A stretch of DNA of 64,000 nucleotides, taken from assembly GCA_965198655.1 (NCBI GenBank), contig OZ240668.1:930001-994000 (forward strand), given 5' to 3'. The notes under the pieces were generated by a model, which made no database searches, was not told the origin of the DNA, and saw nothing but the letters and a program-made list of their open reading frames with translations. The number at the start of each line of letters is the position of its first letter. Positions within the stretch are counted from its first letter, which is position 1. Both the position numbers and the translations under genes were made by a program. Source of the DNA: Lichenicola sp965198655. GTDB taxonomy: Bacteria > Pseudomonadota > Alphaproteobacteria > Acetobacterales > Acetobacteraceae. This document shows positions 53,917 through 63,164 of this stretch, piece by piece.

Positions 53917-54678
53917 TCAGGGCAGGGTGGTATCGGGTGCCCAGTAGAGCAGGCGTCGGAGCAGGCGGTCCACCGCGGTCCACAGCCCGATCGTCATCGC
54001 CGCCAGCACGAACAGGGCCGCGAACATCACGTCGGTCTGGATGCGTGCGTTGGCGTTGAGCATGACGTAGCCGAGGCCGGCGGAGGCGCCCACCCACTCG
54101 CCGATCACCGCCCCGATCGGCGCGATCGCAGTGGCGACGCGCAGGCCCGAGCCGAACGCGGGCAGGGCAGCCGGCAGCCGGACGTGCCACAGCAGCGACC
54201 ACGGACGGGCGCCCATGGTGCGGGCGAGGTCGAGCCAGCCGGGGTCGGTGCGACGCAGCCCGTCCGCGAACGAGGCGGCGACGGGAAAGAAGATCACCAG
54301 CACCGCCATCACCACCTTGGAGCTCATGCCGAAGCCGAACCACAGTACCAGCAGCGGCGCCAGCGCGAACACCGGCACCGCCTGGCTGAGCAGCAGGATC
54401 GGCATCAGCCAGCGCTGCACCCGGGGCGAGAACACCATCAGCAGCGCGCAAGCGGCGCCGAGCCCGGTGCCGATCAGGAGGCCGAGCACGGTCTCGACTA
54501 GCGTGGTCAGCGTGCTCCAGGCCAGCAGGCCGCGCTGCTGCCACAGGGCGACGGCGACCGAGCCGGGACCGGGCAGCAGGTAGGCCGGGATCCCGGCGGC
54601 ACGGCCCACGATCCACCAGACCAGCAGCAGGGTGGACAGGGTGACCACGGGCCGGGCAATGCGGCCGACGCGGCTCAC
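53917..54678 (-). CDS. ABC transporter permease (ThiX-like)
   Basis: 253 aa binding-protein-dependent inner-membrane component with six membrane segments and the EAA-type loop FADGLRRTDPGWLDLARTMGARPWSLLWHVRLPAALP. The group (TauC/SsuC/ThiX) moves sulfonates, nitrate or pyrimidine precursors of thiamine. GTG start overlaps the ATP-binding gene's stop (GTGA). Next to TenA on the other side, a thiamine-precursor role is most likely. No substrate-binding protein gene is in view. Confidence 0.88.
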   Translation of the reverse strand: MSRVGRIARPVVTLSTLLLVWWIVGRAAGIPAYLLPGPGSVAVALWQQRGLLAWSTLTTLVETVLGLLIGTGLGAACALLMVFSPRVQRWLMPILLLSQAVPVFALAPLLVLWFGFGMSSKVVMAVLVIFFPVAASFADGLRRTDPGWLDLARTMGARPWSLLWHVRLPAALPAFGSGLRVATAIAPIGAVIGEWVGASAGLGYVMLNANARIQTDVMFAALFVLAAMTIGLWTAVDRLLRRLLYWAPDTTLP

Positions 54679-55448
54679 GACGCGGGACCTGCGGTCGGCG
54701 GACCCGCGGTCAAACGCCGCATCAGCTCGCCCTGGATGCGCAGCAAGGACGGATCGTCGGGCGGACGCGGCACCGGGCCCGGCACCCGGATCGGCGGCCC
54801 GAGACGGGCGGGCTCGCCGGACAGCACCAGGAGGCGGTGGCCGAGGCGGCAGGCTTCCAGCGGATCGTGGGTGATCAGCAGCACGGTGCGGCCGGCAAGC
54901 AGCTCGGCCGCCAGGTCCTGCACCCGGGCACGGGTGACGGTGTCGAGGGCGGCGAACGGCTCGTCCATCAGCACGAATGGGCGGTCCTCGTACAGGGTGC
55001 GGGCGATGGCGACGCGCTGGCGCATGCCGCCGGACAGGGCGGCGGGCAGGGCGTCGGCGCGGTCGCCGAGGCCCACGCGGTCCAGCAGGTGCCGCGCCCG
55101 GGCAGGATCCGGGCGCTCGCCGCGCAGCCGGGCGCCGAGGCACACGTTGCGGACCGCGCTGGCCCACGGGTAGAGCAGGTCCTGCTGCGCCATGTAGGCG
55201 ATCCGTCCGGCGAGCGGGCGCCCATCGGTGGCCGACACCGTGCCGCCTTGCGACGGCGCGAGGCCGGCCGCCATGCGCAGCAGGCCGGTCTTGCCGACCC
55301 CGCTCGGTCCCAGCAGCACCAGGAACTCGCCGCCCTCGACCAGCAGGTCCAGGCCGGCGAAGATGGTGCGCTCGCCATAGCGCAGCGTCAGCCGGTCGAG
55401 GCGCAGGCCGGGCGGCGCCGTGCCGGGCATGGGGACATCCGGGCTCAT
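54675..55448 (-). CDS. ABC transporter ATP-binding protein (ThiZ-like)
   Basis: 257 aa. Walker A in LLGPSGVGKTGLLRM, the Q-loop around MAQQDLLYPWASA, ABC signature LSGGMRQRVAIARTL, Walker B in FVLMDEPFAALD and the switch His in LLITHDPLEA. It energises the permease encoded immediately after it. Divergent from tenA with 93 bases between. No THI-box could be found in that gap. Confidence 0.93.
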   Translation of the reverse strand: MSPDVPMPGTAPPGLRLDRLTLRYGERTIFAGLDLLVEGGEFLVLLGPSGVGKTGLLRMAAGLAPSQGGTVSATDGRPLAGRIAYMAQQDLLYPWASAVRNVCLGARLRGERPDPARARHLLDRVGLGDRADALPAALSGGMRQRVAIARTLYEDRPFVLMDEPFAALDTVTRARVQDLAAELLAGRTVLLITHDPLEACRLGHRLLVLSGEPARLGPPIRVPGPVPRPPDDPSLLRIQGELMRRLTAGPPTAGPAS

Positions 55449-55541
55449 CCGGTACAGGGTAGCTGAGCGGGGCGAACGCGGCACGTTTCGACGCTTCGGC
55501 GTCCGGACGGCGAAGCCGGCCGCTGGGAGGACGGAAGGATC

Positions 55542-56255
55542 ATGGAGGACGGCGTGTCGCGCCTGCTGCCTGGATTGGAGGACGGGTTGTTCGGACAACT
55601 GCGCGCCAGCGCCGCGACGGAATGGGAGGCCTATGTCGGTCATCCGTTCGTGCGCGGGCTCGGCGACGGGACCCTGGCCCCGGAACGGTTCCGGCACTTC
55701 CTGGTGCAGGACTACCTGTATCTGCTGCAATACGCCCGCGCCTCGGCGCTCGCGATCACCAAGGCGGACACCCTGGCGGAGATGCGGGCGGCGGCGCAGA
55801 CCGTGTCCGGCCTGCTGGTCGGCGAGCTGTCGCTGCACGTCGAGTACTGCGGCAGGTGGGGGCTGGACGAGGCGGCGCTGCAGGCGCAGCCGGCGTCGAT
55901 CGAGACCCTGGCCTATGCCGGCTTCGTGCTCGACCGGGCGCAGTCCGGCGACCTGCTCGACCTGGTCTCGGTGCTCTCGGCCTGCCTGGTCGGCTATGCC
56001 GAGGTGGGCGCGCGGCTGGCTTCCGACCCCCGGACGCGGCGGGAGGGCAACCCGTACCTGTCCTGGATCGAGACCTACTCGGGGCCGACGTACATGGGGC
56101 TGGCTCGGGACGGCATCGCGCGGCTGAACGCGCTGGGCGGGACGCGCGGCGGCGAGGCGCGGTTCCCGATGCTGCTGCGCGACTTCCGCACCGCGGTGCG
56201 GCTGGAAACCGCGTTCTGGGGTGGCGCCATGGCGGTGGGCTCGGGCCCGGTTTGA
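55542..56255 (+). CDS. tenA: TenA-family thiaminase II / aminopyrimidine hydrolase
   Basis: 237 aa all-helical protein: HPFVRGLGDGTLAPERFRHFLVQDYLYLLQYARASALAITKA is the TenA hallmark, with the Glu/Tyr/Asp active-site set and a Cys in HVEYCGRWG. It salvages thiamine breakdown products by hydrolysing aminopyrimidine. GGAAGG precedes the start. Its divergent partner is the ThiXZ-like transporter. Confidence 0.92.
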   Translation: MEDGVSRLLPGLEDGLFGQLRASAATEWEAYVGHPFVRGLGDGTLAPERFRHFLVQDYLYLLQYARASALAITKADTLAEMRAAAQTVSGLLVGELSLHVEYCGRWGLDEAALQAQPASIETLAYAGFVLDRAQSGDLLDLVSVLSACLVGYAEVGARLASDPRTRREGNPYLSWIETYSGPTYMGLARDGIARLNALGGTRGGEARFPMLLRDFRTAVRLETAFWGGAMAVGSGPV

Positions 56256-56305
56256 GCGGGAGGATGGGTCGTGCGAGCGTTCCGTTCCCTCGGCAGGAGA
56301 CACGC

Positions 56306-57418
56306 ATGACCCAGACGCCTGCACGGCATTCCGTCCGCGAGCATCCGGCCCTGGCCGACCTGGTGCTGAACTTCGACCCGTCGGCGCCGCAGGGGCGCTA
56401 CCGGGCGCTGATCGGTGGTGAGGCGGTGTCGCCGGAGGCTGCGCTGCCGCAGCCGGTGCCCTGGCCCGCGGGTGCGGCACCCACGGCCGCACCCTTGGCA
56501 CAGGAGCCGGCGGAGACCGACGACCTGTCGCGGTACGCCGGCTACGACGCGGTGGTGGTCACCTGGACCGCGGCGGAAGCGGCGGCGCTGGCGACGCTGT
56601 TCACTCCCGGCCATCCGGTGTCGTCGTGGTACGAGTACCGGCACGACGTGGCGAGCTACATCCCCCTGGTGACCGGCAGCCGGGCGCCGTTCAACGGCAC
56701 CGAGGCCGAACAGGCGCGCTACCGCCACAGCCTGGGGCTGTACTTCCCCTGCACGATCGGCGCCAAGCGGGTCCTGCTGTTCAAGTCCGGGCTGCACTTG
56801 GCCTATGACGGGCCGGCGGTGCCGGTGCGCCGGCTGATGACCGAGATCGCGCAGACGGTGCGGCCGGGGATGTTCATCACCACCGGCACCGGCGGCGGCA
56901 TCGGCGCAAACGTGAAGCTCGGCGACGTGGTGGCGGGCGGCACGGTGCGGTTCGACTGCCACGCGCAGTTCAAGGCCGAGCCCTGGGCGACCGCATCCTA
57001 TGCCGCGACGCCGCTCGGCGCCGCGGCGCTGGCCCTGCTCACGCCGGCGCTGACGGGGGTGAACGCGTCGCGCATCCCCGGCGCGCGCCCAGCACCTGAG
57101 GTGTTCGCGACCGAGGCCGACGCGATCGTCACCACCGACGTGTTCGCGTTCGACGACTCCACCGACCATTACGGGCTGCAGGGGCTCGGGCAGGCGTGCG
57201 AGCTGGGCGACGCGATGGTGGCGCAGGCGCTATCGGCGTTCCCTGCCATCACCTTCCACGCCATCCGCAACGCGTCGGACCCGCAGATTGCCAACCCGAC
57301 CGGGAACATCGAGACGGCGGCGAAGCAGGCGGCGTCGATCTATGCGCGCTACGGCGGCCTCACCACCGCCGCCAGCGCCATCGCGAGCTGGGCGGCGATC
57401 CGTTCCATCGGCGTTTGA
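56306..57418 (+). CDS. nucleoside phosphorylase-like protein
   Basis: 370 aa, start at 56306 after AGGAGA. The C-terminal two thirds contain the PNP/UDP-phosphorylase fold: DAVVVTWTAAEAAALATLF, RVLLFKSGLHLAYDG, MFITTGTGGGIGANVKLGDVVAGG, then AIRNASDPQIANPTGNIETAAKQAASIYARYGG. The long N-terminal part is variable. Family members release bases from nucleosides or 5'-methylthioadenosine; the exact substrate is not clear. 51 bases after tenA, possibly co-transcribed. Confidence 0.72.
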   Translation: MTQTPARHSVREHPALADLVLNFDPSAPQGRYRALIGGEAVSPEAALPQPVPWPAGAAPTAAPLAQEPAETDDLSRYAGYDAVVVTWTAAEAAALATLFTPGHPVSSWYEYRHDVASYIPLVTGSRAPFNGTEAEQARYRHSLGLYFPCTIGAKRVLLFKSGLHLAYDGPAVPVRRLMTEIAQTVRPGMFITTGTGGGIGANVKLGDVVAGGTVRFDCHAQFKAEPWATASYAATPLGAAALALLTPALTGVNASRIPGARPAPEVFATEADAIVTTDVFAFDDSTDHYGLQGLGQACELGDAMVAQALSAFPAITFHAIRNASDPQIANPTGNIETAAKQAASIYARYGGLTTAASAIASWAAIRSIGV

Positions 57419-57542
57419 AAGGCGACAGCTCACCATGCGCCGGACCAACGGCTCCCGCCGTTACCGGGCAGCATGCAACGCTTCCTGTGTCGGCAGCGCA
57501 AGGGTGCAGGCGACGGGACCGCATGTCCGCCGGGCGGTGCCG

Positions 57543-58457
57543 TCAGCCGACCGCTACAAGGGTGGGTGCCAGCAAGTCATCGATGTCCTTGACCTGCTCC
57601 AGCAGGAAATCGATCACCACCCGGGTCCGCGAGCTCAGGTGGCGCCGGGACGGATAAACCAGGAACCCAGGAGCGTGCGGCGTCCGGTAGTCGGGCAGGA
57701 GATGCCGTAGCCGGCCGACACGGATGTCGTCGTACACGCGAAGCTCGGGAAGCAGGGCGATCCCCTGGCCGCCAAGGACGGCGGCATGCAGCACCTCCAT
57801 GTTGTTGGTGCGGAGCCGGCCGTTGACGGGTTGCGAGACCGGACCACAGGGCCCGACAAACTGCCAGTCGCCGTCCAGGTCTGCGTGGGTCAGGCAGTTG
57901 TGCCGGTGCAGTTCGTCCGGCGCCTGCGGCTCGCCGTGGCGGTCGAGATACTCGGATGTCGCGACGACGATCCGGTGGCCCTGGAACCAGGCCCGCATCA
58001 CCAGCGAGGCCTCGTCGATCGGGCCGAACCTGATGGCGAGGTCGAGCCGCGAGTCGACCACGTTCATCGGCTGGTCGCTGACCACCAGCTCTAGCGACAG
58101 CCCGTCGAAGCGCTGCATGAGCACGGGCAGTCGCGGCACCAGGAACACGCTGATCGCCACCGTGCAGCCGAGTCGTACCACACCCTTGGGCTGGCCATGC
58201 TGAGCGCCTAGCTGGTCGGCCAATGCTTGTTCGAGATCGAGCATCTGCCGGGCGATCCCCACCAGCGCCTGCCCGTCGTCGGTGAGGCTGAGGCTGCGGG
58301 TGGTCCGGTGCAGCAGGCGCACGCCGAAATGTTCCTCGAGCTGCGCGACCCGTCGGGTCACCGCGGAGTGGCTTTCCCGTGTCTCGCGCGCCACCGCGGC
58401 GAACGATCCGGTATCCACGGTGCGCAGGAAGGCCGTCAGGCTGCGCAGCAGGTCCAT
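57543..58457 (-). CDS. LysR-family regulator
   Basis: 304 aa. HTH: LRSLTAFLRTVDTGSFAAVARETRESHSAVTRRVAQLEEHFGVRLLHRTTRSLSLT, then a periplasmic-binding-type effector domain (VRLGCTVAISVFLVPRLPVLMQRF, LAIRFGPIDEASLV). Divergent from the multidrug pump, with 155 bases between, so it probably controls it. The effector domain is of the type used by regulators of multidrug or solvent efflux. Confidence 0.95.
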   Translation of the reverse strand: MDLLRSLTAFLRTVDTGSFAAVARETRESHSAVTRRVAQLEEHFGVRLLHRTTRSLSLTDDGQALVGIARQMLDLEQALADQLGAQHGQPKGVVRLGCTVAISVFLVPRLPVLMQRFDGLSLELVVSDQPMNVVDSRLDLAIRFGPIDEASLVMRAWFQGHRIVVATSEYLDRHGEPQAPDELHRHNCLTHADLDGDWQFVGPCGPVSQPVNGRLRTNNMEVLHAAVLGGQGIALLPELRVYDDIRVGRLRHLLPDYRTPHAPGFLVYPSRRHLSSRTRVVIDFLLEQVKDIDDLLAPTLVAVG

Positions 58458-58612
58458 CGTCGAGTTCCGAACGGCATGGAGGGTTGTGGCGCCACTTCAC
58501 CGATTTCCGCAAGAGTGTGCGGATGATTTACCCGGTAATGCCGGCGATCCCGATGTCCTACCTGTCACGCCAGCCGCTGCGCCATTCGCCGCGCGCAGCC
58601 GAAGGGATCTTC

Positions 58613-59761
58613 ATGGACCAGCACGTCTCTGATCTGCGGGATCTCGCACCCGGTCTCAGCTCTGCGGGCTTCGCCGGTCCGGCGCGACGTCGGGGGATCC
58701 GGCCGCGTCAGGCGCTGCTCGCCGCGGCAGCGCTTGGCGGCCTGGCGCTCGGCGGCTGGTATGGCCACGACTACTGGGTCCATGGCCGCTTCATGGTCTC
58801 CACCGACGACGCCTACCTGCAGGCGGACAACGTCATCGTCAGCCCGCAGGTCTCCGGCTACATCGTCAGCGTCCTGGTTGACGACAACCAGCAGGTGAAG
58901 GCTGGCCAGGTGCTGGCCCGGGTCGATGACCGGACCTACCTGGCAGCACTCGACTCGGCCCGGGCCAGTGTGGCGGCCGAGCAGGCGGAGATCGACACGC
59001 TGGGCGAACAGGTCAGTGAGCAGCGCGCCACGATCGGCGGCCTGCAGGCCTCGGTGGAGTCCGACCGGGCCTCGATGGTGTTCGCGCAGCAGCAGTTTGC
59101 ACGCTACTCCGACCTCGCCCGGACCGGCGCCGGCACCATCCAGGCCGAGCAGCAGGCGACCCTCGACATCCGGCAGAAACAGGCCGGTCTGGCGCACGAT
59201 ATCGCCGCGGTCAGCGCGGCGACCCGCCAGGTTTCGGTGCTGCAGGCCCAGCTCGGGCAGGCCGGCGCGACGCTGGGCGTGCGGCGAGCGGCATTGCAGC
59301 AGGCGGAGCTGAACGAGGGCTTCACCACCATCACCGCCTCGGTCGACGGCACCGTCGCCGCGCGGATGGTCCGGCTCGGACAATACGTCCAGGCCGGAAC
59401 GCAGTTGATGGCGGTGGTGCCGCTGGCGCGCGTCTACGTGGTCGCCAACTACAAGGAGACCCAGCTCACCGACGTGAAGCCGGGCCAGGAGGTGACGATC
59501 GGCGTCGACATGTTCCCCGATGCCGTGGTGCACGGCGTGGTGGATAGCCTGGCTCCCGCCACCGGCCAGGAGTTCGCGTTGCTGCCGCCGGACAACGCCA
59601 CCGGCAACTTCACCAAGATCGTGCAGCGCGCGCCGGTGAAGATCCTGATCGACCGCGGCGATCCGTTCATCGGCCGGCTGCGTCCCGGCATGTCCGTCGA
59701 GCCCTCCATCGACACCAGGACGGCTCGCGGCGTTGCTGGCGATACCACGATCGGAGGCTGA
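58613..59761 (+). CDS. emrA: EmrA-type membrane-fusion protein
   Basis: 382 aa. One N-terminal membrane segment (QALLAAAALGGLALGGWYGHDYW), a biotinyl-lipoyl-like domain starting VSTDDAYLQADNVIVSPQVSGYIVSVLVDDNQQVKAGQVL, a long coiled coil (residues about 105-225), and a C-terminal barrel (FTTITASVDGTVAARMVRLGQYVQAG, VVANYKETQLTDVKPGQEV). It bridges the EmrB pump to an outer-membrane channel. Start at 58613 after AAGGGATC. Confidence 0.95.
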   Translation: MDQHVSDLRDLAPGLSSAGFAGPARRRGIRPRQALLAAAALGGLALGGWYGHDYWVHGRFMVSTDDAYLQADNVIVSPQVSGYIVSVLVDDNQQVKAGQVLARVDDRTYLAALDSARASVAAEQAEIDTLGEQVSEQRATIGGLQASVESDRASMVFAQQQFARYSDLARTGAGTIQAEQQATLDIRQKQAGLAHDIAAVSAATRQVSVLQAQLGQAGATLGVRRAALQQAELNEGFTTITASVDGTVAARMVRLGQYVQAGTQLMAVVPLARVYVVANYKETQLTDVKPGQEVTIGVDMFPDAVVHGVVDSLAPATGQEFALLPPDNATGNFTKIVQRAPVKILIDRGDPFIGRLRPGMSVEPSIDTRTARGVAGDTTIGG

Positions 59762-59767
59762 GGCGTC

Positions 59768-61336
59768 ATGGCGACGAACCTGGTCGCGGCCGAGCCGCCG
59801 GTCTCGTTCAAGACCTGGATCGCCGTGATCGGCTCCATCGTCGGCGCGTTCATGGCGGTGCTCAACATCCAGGTCACGGCATCGTCGCTGCCCGACATCG
59901 AGGGCGGCATCGGCACCGGCGGCGTCAACGGCACCTGGATCAGCACCGCCTACCTGATCGGCGAGATCATCGTCGTGCCGATGACCGACTTCCTGAGCCG
60001 GGTATTCTCGCTGCGCCGCTACATGATCGCCAACACCGCCGTGTTCCTGGTGCTGTCGGTCGCCTGCGGCCAGGCGCACAGCCTGTCGGAGATGATCGTG
60101 CTGCGGGCGCTACAGGGCTTCGCCGGCGGCGTGCTGATCCCGCTCGCCTTCACCATTATCGTCTCGATGCTGCCACCGTCGAAGCGGCCGCTGGGCCTGG
60201 CCGGCTACGCGGTGACGGCGACCTTCGCACCGGCGATCGGCCCGACCATCGGCGGCTGGCTGACCGACACCTACGGCTGGCAGACCATTTTCTACATGAA
60301 CTTGGTCCCGGGCACCCTGATGCTGGGCGCGTTGATCTACGCGCTGCCGCATTCGAAGTCGCAGCTCGATCTGCTGCGGCGCGGCGACTGGATCGGCATC
60401 GGCCTGATGGCGGTGGGCCTCGCCTGCTTCCAGACCGTGCTGGATGACGGCAACACCTTCGACTGGTTCGGCTCGCCGTTCATCGTGCGGCTGAGCGTGG
60501 TGGCGGCGGTCGCGCTGGTGGCCTTCGTGATCTGGGAGCTGCATCGCGCCGAACCGCTGGTCGAGCTGAGGCTGCTCGCCCGCCGCAACTTCGGACTGGG
60601 CACCCTCGGAAACTTCCTGCTCGGCTTTGCCCTGTACGGCTCGGCCTACCTGCTGCCGCAGTATCTCGCCGTGTCGCAGGGCTTTGATGCGGAGCAGAGC
60701 GGCAAGGTGGTGGCCTGGACCGGCTTGCCGCAACTGTTGATCATCCCGTTCGTGCCGTGGCTGATGCGCCGCTTCGATCCGCGCCTGCTGGTCGGCGTCG
60801 GGCTGGGCGTGTTCGCGGTGAGCTGCCTGATGAACCTGCACCTGAGCAGCAACTACGCCGGACCGCAGCTGCTGCTGCCCGATGTTGTGCGGGCGATGGG
60901 CCAGGCATTGGTGATGACCCCGCTCTCGGCGATCGCCATGGTCGGCATCACCAAGGCGCAGGCCGGTGCCGCATCGGGACTGTTCAACATGCTGCGCAAC
61001 CTGGGCGGCGCGATCGGCACTGCCGCGGTCGAAACGTTCCTGACCAAGCGCGAGCAGTACCATTCCTTCGTCATCAACAGCCACGTGTCGCTGATGCAGC
61101 CGGCGACGCAGGCGCGCCTTGCCTCCATGCAGCAGTACCTCCTGAGCCGGGGTGCCGTCGATCCGGCCGCCGCGACGCACCAGGCGGTTGTCGCCATCGG
61201 CAACAGCATCCGCGCGCAGGCGACGATCATGGGCTACGCCGACTGCTTCGGGCTGCTCGGGATCTGCCTGCTCTGCGGCGCTGCACTGGCACCGCTGCTG
61301 AAGAAGGGCGGTGGACCGGCCGAGGGCGCCCATTAG
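59768..61336 (+). CDS. emrB: DHA2-family MFS multidrug transporter
   Basis: 522 aa with 14 membrane segments. Motif A-like LPDIEGGIGTGGVNGTWISTAYLIGE, motif C GYAVTATFAPAIGPTIGGWLTD and FNMLRNLGGAIGTA are typical of EmrB. Six bases after emrA. It pumps drugs or organic acids out by proton exchange together with EmrA. The transcript ends at the long hairpin overlapping the stop. Confidence 0.96.
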   Translation: MATNLVAAEPPVSFKTWIAVIGSIVGAFMAVLNIQVTASSLPDIEGGIGTGGVNGTWISTAYLIGEIIVVPMTDFLSRVFSLRRYMIANTAVFLVLSVACGQAHSLSEMIVLRALQGFAGGVLIPLAFTIIVSMLPPSKRPLGLAGYAVTATFAPAIGPTIGGWLTDTYGWQTIFYMNLVPGTLMLGALIYALPHSKSQLDLLRRGDWIGIGLMAVGLACFQTVLDDGNTFDWFGSPFIVRLSVVAAVALVAFVIWELHRAEPLVELRLLARRNFGLGTLGNFLLGFALYGSAYLLPQYLAVSQGFDAEQSGKVVAWTGLPQLLIIPFVPWLMRRFDPRLLVGVGLGVFAVSCLMNLHLSSNYAGPQLLLPDVVRAMGQALVMTPLSAIAMVGITKAQAGAASGLFNMLRNLGGAIGTAAVETFLTKREQYHSFVINSHVSLMQPATQARLASMQQYLLSRGAVDPAAATHQAVVAIGNSIRAQATIMGYADCFGLLGICLLCGAALAPLLKKGGGPAEGAH

Positions 61337-61393
61337 AGCAGCATCAGGTCAGGTTGAATCGCATCGCGGTTCCACCTGACCTGATGCTGCTCT
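61335..61393 (+). terminator. 19-bp perfect stem starting in the emrB stop codon
   Basis: AGAGCAGCATCAGGTCAGG (61335-61353) pairs exactly with 61375-61393 around a 21-base loop, and a T-rich TCTTCTCC follows. Its first bases are part of the TAG stop. It is a terminator or a REP-like palindrome; AGAGCATGAT recurs at 61408 just after it. Confidence 0.65.
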
Positions 61394-61615
61394 TCTCCGA
61401 GACAAAGTAGAGCATGATGAATTTTAGTTCCGCTCGTATCCTGAGTTTTTGAGATATTTAGCGCATTCCTATTGAGTATGGGTATCCAGGAGCATGCTGC
61501 AGTCAGACGTTTCTATCTTCTGTCCGACGCCCAACGATTTCTCTATATGGAGAAGGTCTCCGTCTGCTGCGTTCGACCCGCAGCGGACTCTAGGGCAATC
61601 GATCCTGGATCCGCT

Positions 61616-62848
61616 CTAGCCTGCCGGCGTGATCTGGTCCCGTAGGACGAGTTGGAAGGTCTTCCTCGACTTGCCTCGATGAGCCTTCACGGCCACGCCC
61701 GGAAGAGCAGGCTGACTGAGAAGCCTCCTCAGCTCAAACAGCGTATCCGGCCCAGCCTGGACCTTGTTGATTGCGTCGACACGATCGCCAACGAGCATCC
61801 CCGCCTGCGCTGCCGGGCCGCCGGCAACGACATCTACCACTTCCAGATCACGATCACCCGTCAGCCCGAGCCAGAGCCCGCTGCGGTCATACCGATCCGC
61901 TCCGCCTGGACCGGGACCACGCACGAGCCACATCATGCGGTGGGGATAATCGAACGAGACGACAAAGTGCTTCAGCACACCCATGCCGATGCTTCCTGCA
62001 TAGTCGCTCCGGGTGAAAGAGCCGCTTCGCTGTAGGGAAAGCCGCGTAACGGGCGCAACGACATCAAGCCCCGCCATGGTGAAGCTTTTCGGACGTCCGA
62101 CGATGCTCCTGATGGGGCCTCCTACCCCATAGCCAGTCATGGCGGTCACTGTCGGACCGATCGTCCGGTCGAGTTGATGAGCACGCCAGAACGGTCCGTA
62201 CAGGGTCAATCCAGAGCGGTCGCCGGTGTCGACCTCGAAGGTCCCGGCGATACCGTTCACCGTCCCCGAGAAGACCGGAATATCCTCGTTGTCATCCGGC
62301 GCAGCGACGCGTTCGATCGTGACCGGAATGCCAACTGCATCACGAGGCGGCTGAAAGCTCGTCGCGGCTTCGATAGTCAGCAGCCTTCTGACTGGATCGA
62401 TCGTGACGACGTTCCGTCGAAACATCTCAGTTCCAAGGATCCCGTCAAAGGTTTGGAAGCCAACAACCCGCGCAAGCTGTCTCAGATCGATGGTAGGCGC
62501 CTCGATGGGTCCAATCGAGGTGGATCCCACCGCGACGGAAGCGACGCGCACGTCGGGGTAGGATACCTGCTGTTCTCCGGCACCGCCGCCGTGATCATCG
62601 CGAACTTGGGGAAGTGCGAGGTGTTTTGCCAGGTCTGGGCTGACCGTCGTGCCTGACGACCCCGTATCTACCAGGAACTCGAACGAACCATTCCCGTCAA
62701 CCTTTGCATGGACGAAAACGCGGTTGTCCACGAGTGTCATCGGCACCGCGTCTGGACGTTGCGTGGATGCATTGGCGGGGGCTGGATGGATTAGATACGA
62801 TACAAGCGTCGCAACACCTAGACTTGTCAGTGTTCTTACTCCAGGCAT
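61616..62848 (-). CDS. retropepsin-like aspartic peptidase with PDZ domain
   Basis: 410 aa. A signal peptide (RTLTSLGVATLVSYLIHPAPANA) is followed by two aspartyl-protease-like repeats, the first with FEFLVDTGSSGTTVS (residues about 60-75), the second with FEVDTGDRSGLTLYG (about 205-220), and a C-terminal PDZ-like region (LEVVDVVAGGPAAQAGMLVGDRVDAI). Tandem half-protease domains plus PDZ are found in secreted gag-polyprotein-like proteins of bacteria. Start at 62848 has AAGGAG upstream. Confidence 0.82.
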   Translation of the reverse strand: MPGVRTLTSLGVATLVSYLIHPAPANASTQRPDAVPMTLVDNRVFVHAKVDGNGSFEFLVDTGSSGTTVSPDLAKHLALPQVRDDHGGGAGEQQVSYPDVRVASVAVGSTSIGPIEAPTIDLRQLARVVGFQTFDGILGTEMFRRNVVTIDPVRRLLTIEAATSFQPPRDAVGIPVTIERVAAPDDNEDIPVFSGTVNGIAGTFEVDTGDRSGLTLYGPFWRAHQLDRTIGPTVTAMTGYGVGGPIRSIVGRPKSFTMAGLDVVAPVTRLSLQRSGSFTRSDYAGSIGMGVLKHFVVSFDYPHRMMWLVRGPGPGGADRYDRSGLWLGLTGDRDLEVVDVVAGGPAAQAGMLVGDRVDAINKVQAGPDTLFELRRLLSQPALPGVAVKAHRGKSRKTFQLVLRDQITPAG

Positions 62849-63164
62849 CACGAGCGTCGCTCCTTCTACAGGTCGGGTACACACCGCCGCAGCCGGGCGG
62901 TTTCTGCCGAGTTCGACCACATGCTCGCATCGCATGGCCCCAGAGGGTCCGGATGGGTGTAGGAGCTTGTGGCAAACCCGATCAGGATCGCAATCGATCC
63001 CAAGTGGGTTTTCAAACCACTTGTCGCGTTTGCGATAGTGGCCGTCATTATCAGGAGTCGACTGCATCTTCGGAGGATAGACGGCATTCTGGCTATCAGC
63101 CACGCGCCGTTCCAGCCGTCCGGCGTCCCTCAAACGGGTCGGTGCTCTTGTTGTGGACCGGGCT
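62849..63164. other. 316-bp gap, no gene seen
   Basis: Between the aspartic peptidase start and the SPFH stop. Frames here are short, overlap on both strands and are of mixed composition. It should contain the peptidase promoter. Confidence 0.4.

Noticed and set aside
55449..55541. Thiamine riboswitch between the transporter and tenA
   Set aside because: The conserved CTGAGA and ACCCTT-type segments are not both present in the 93 bases.
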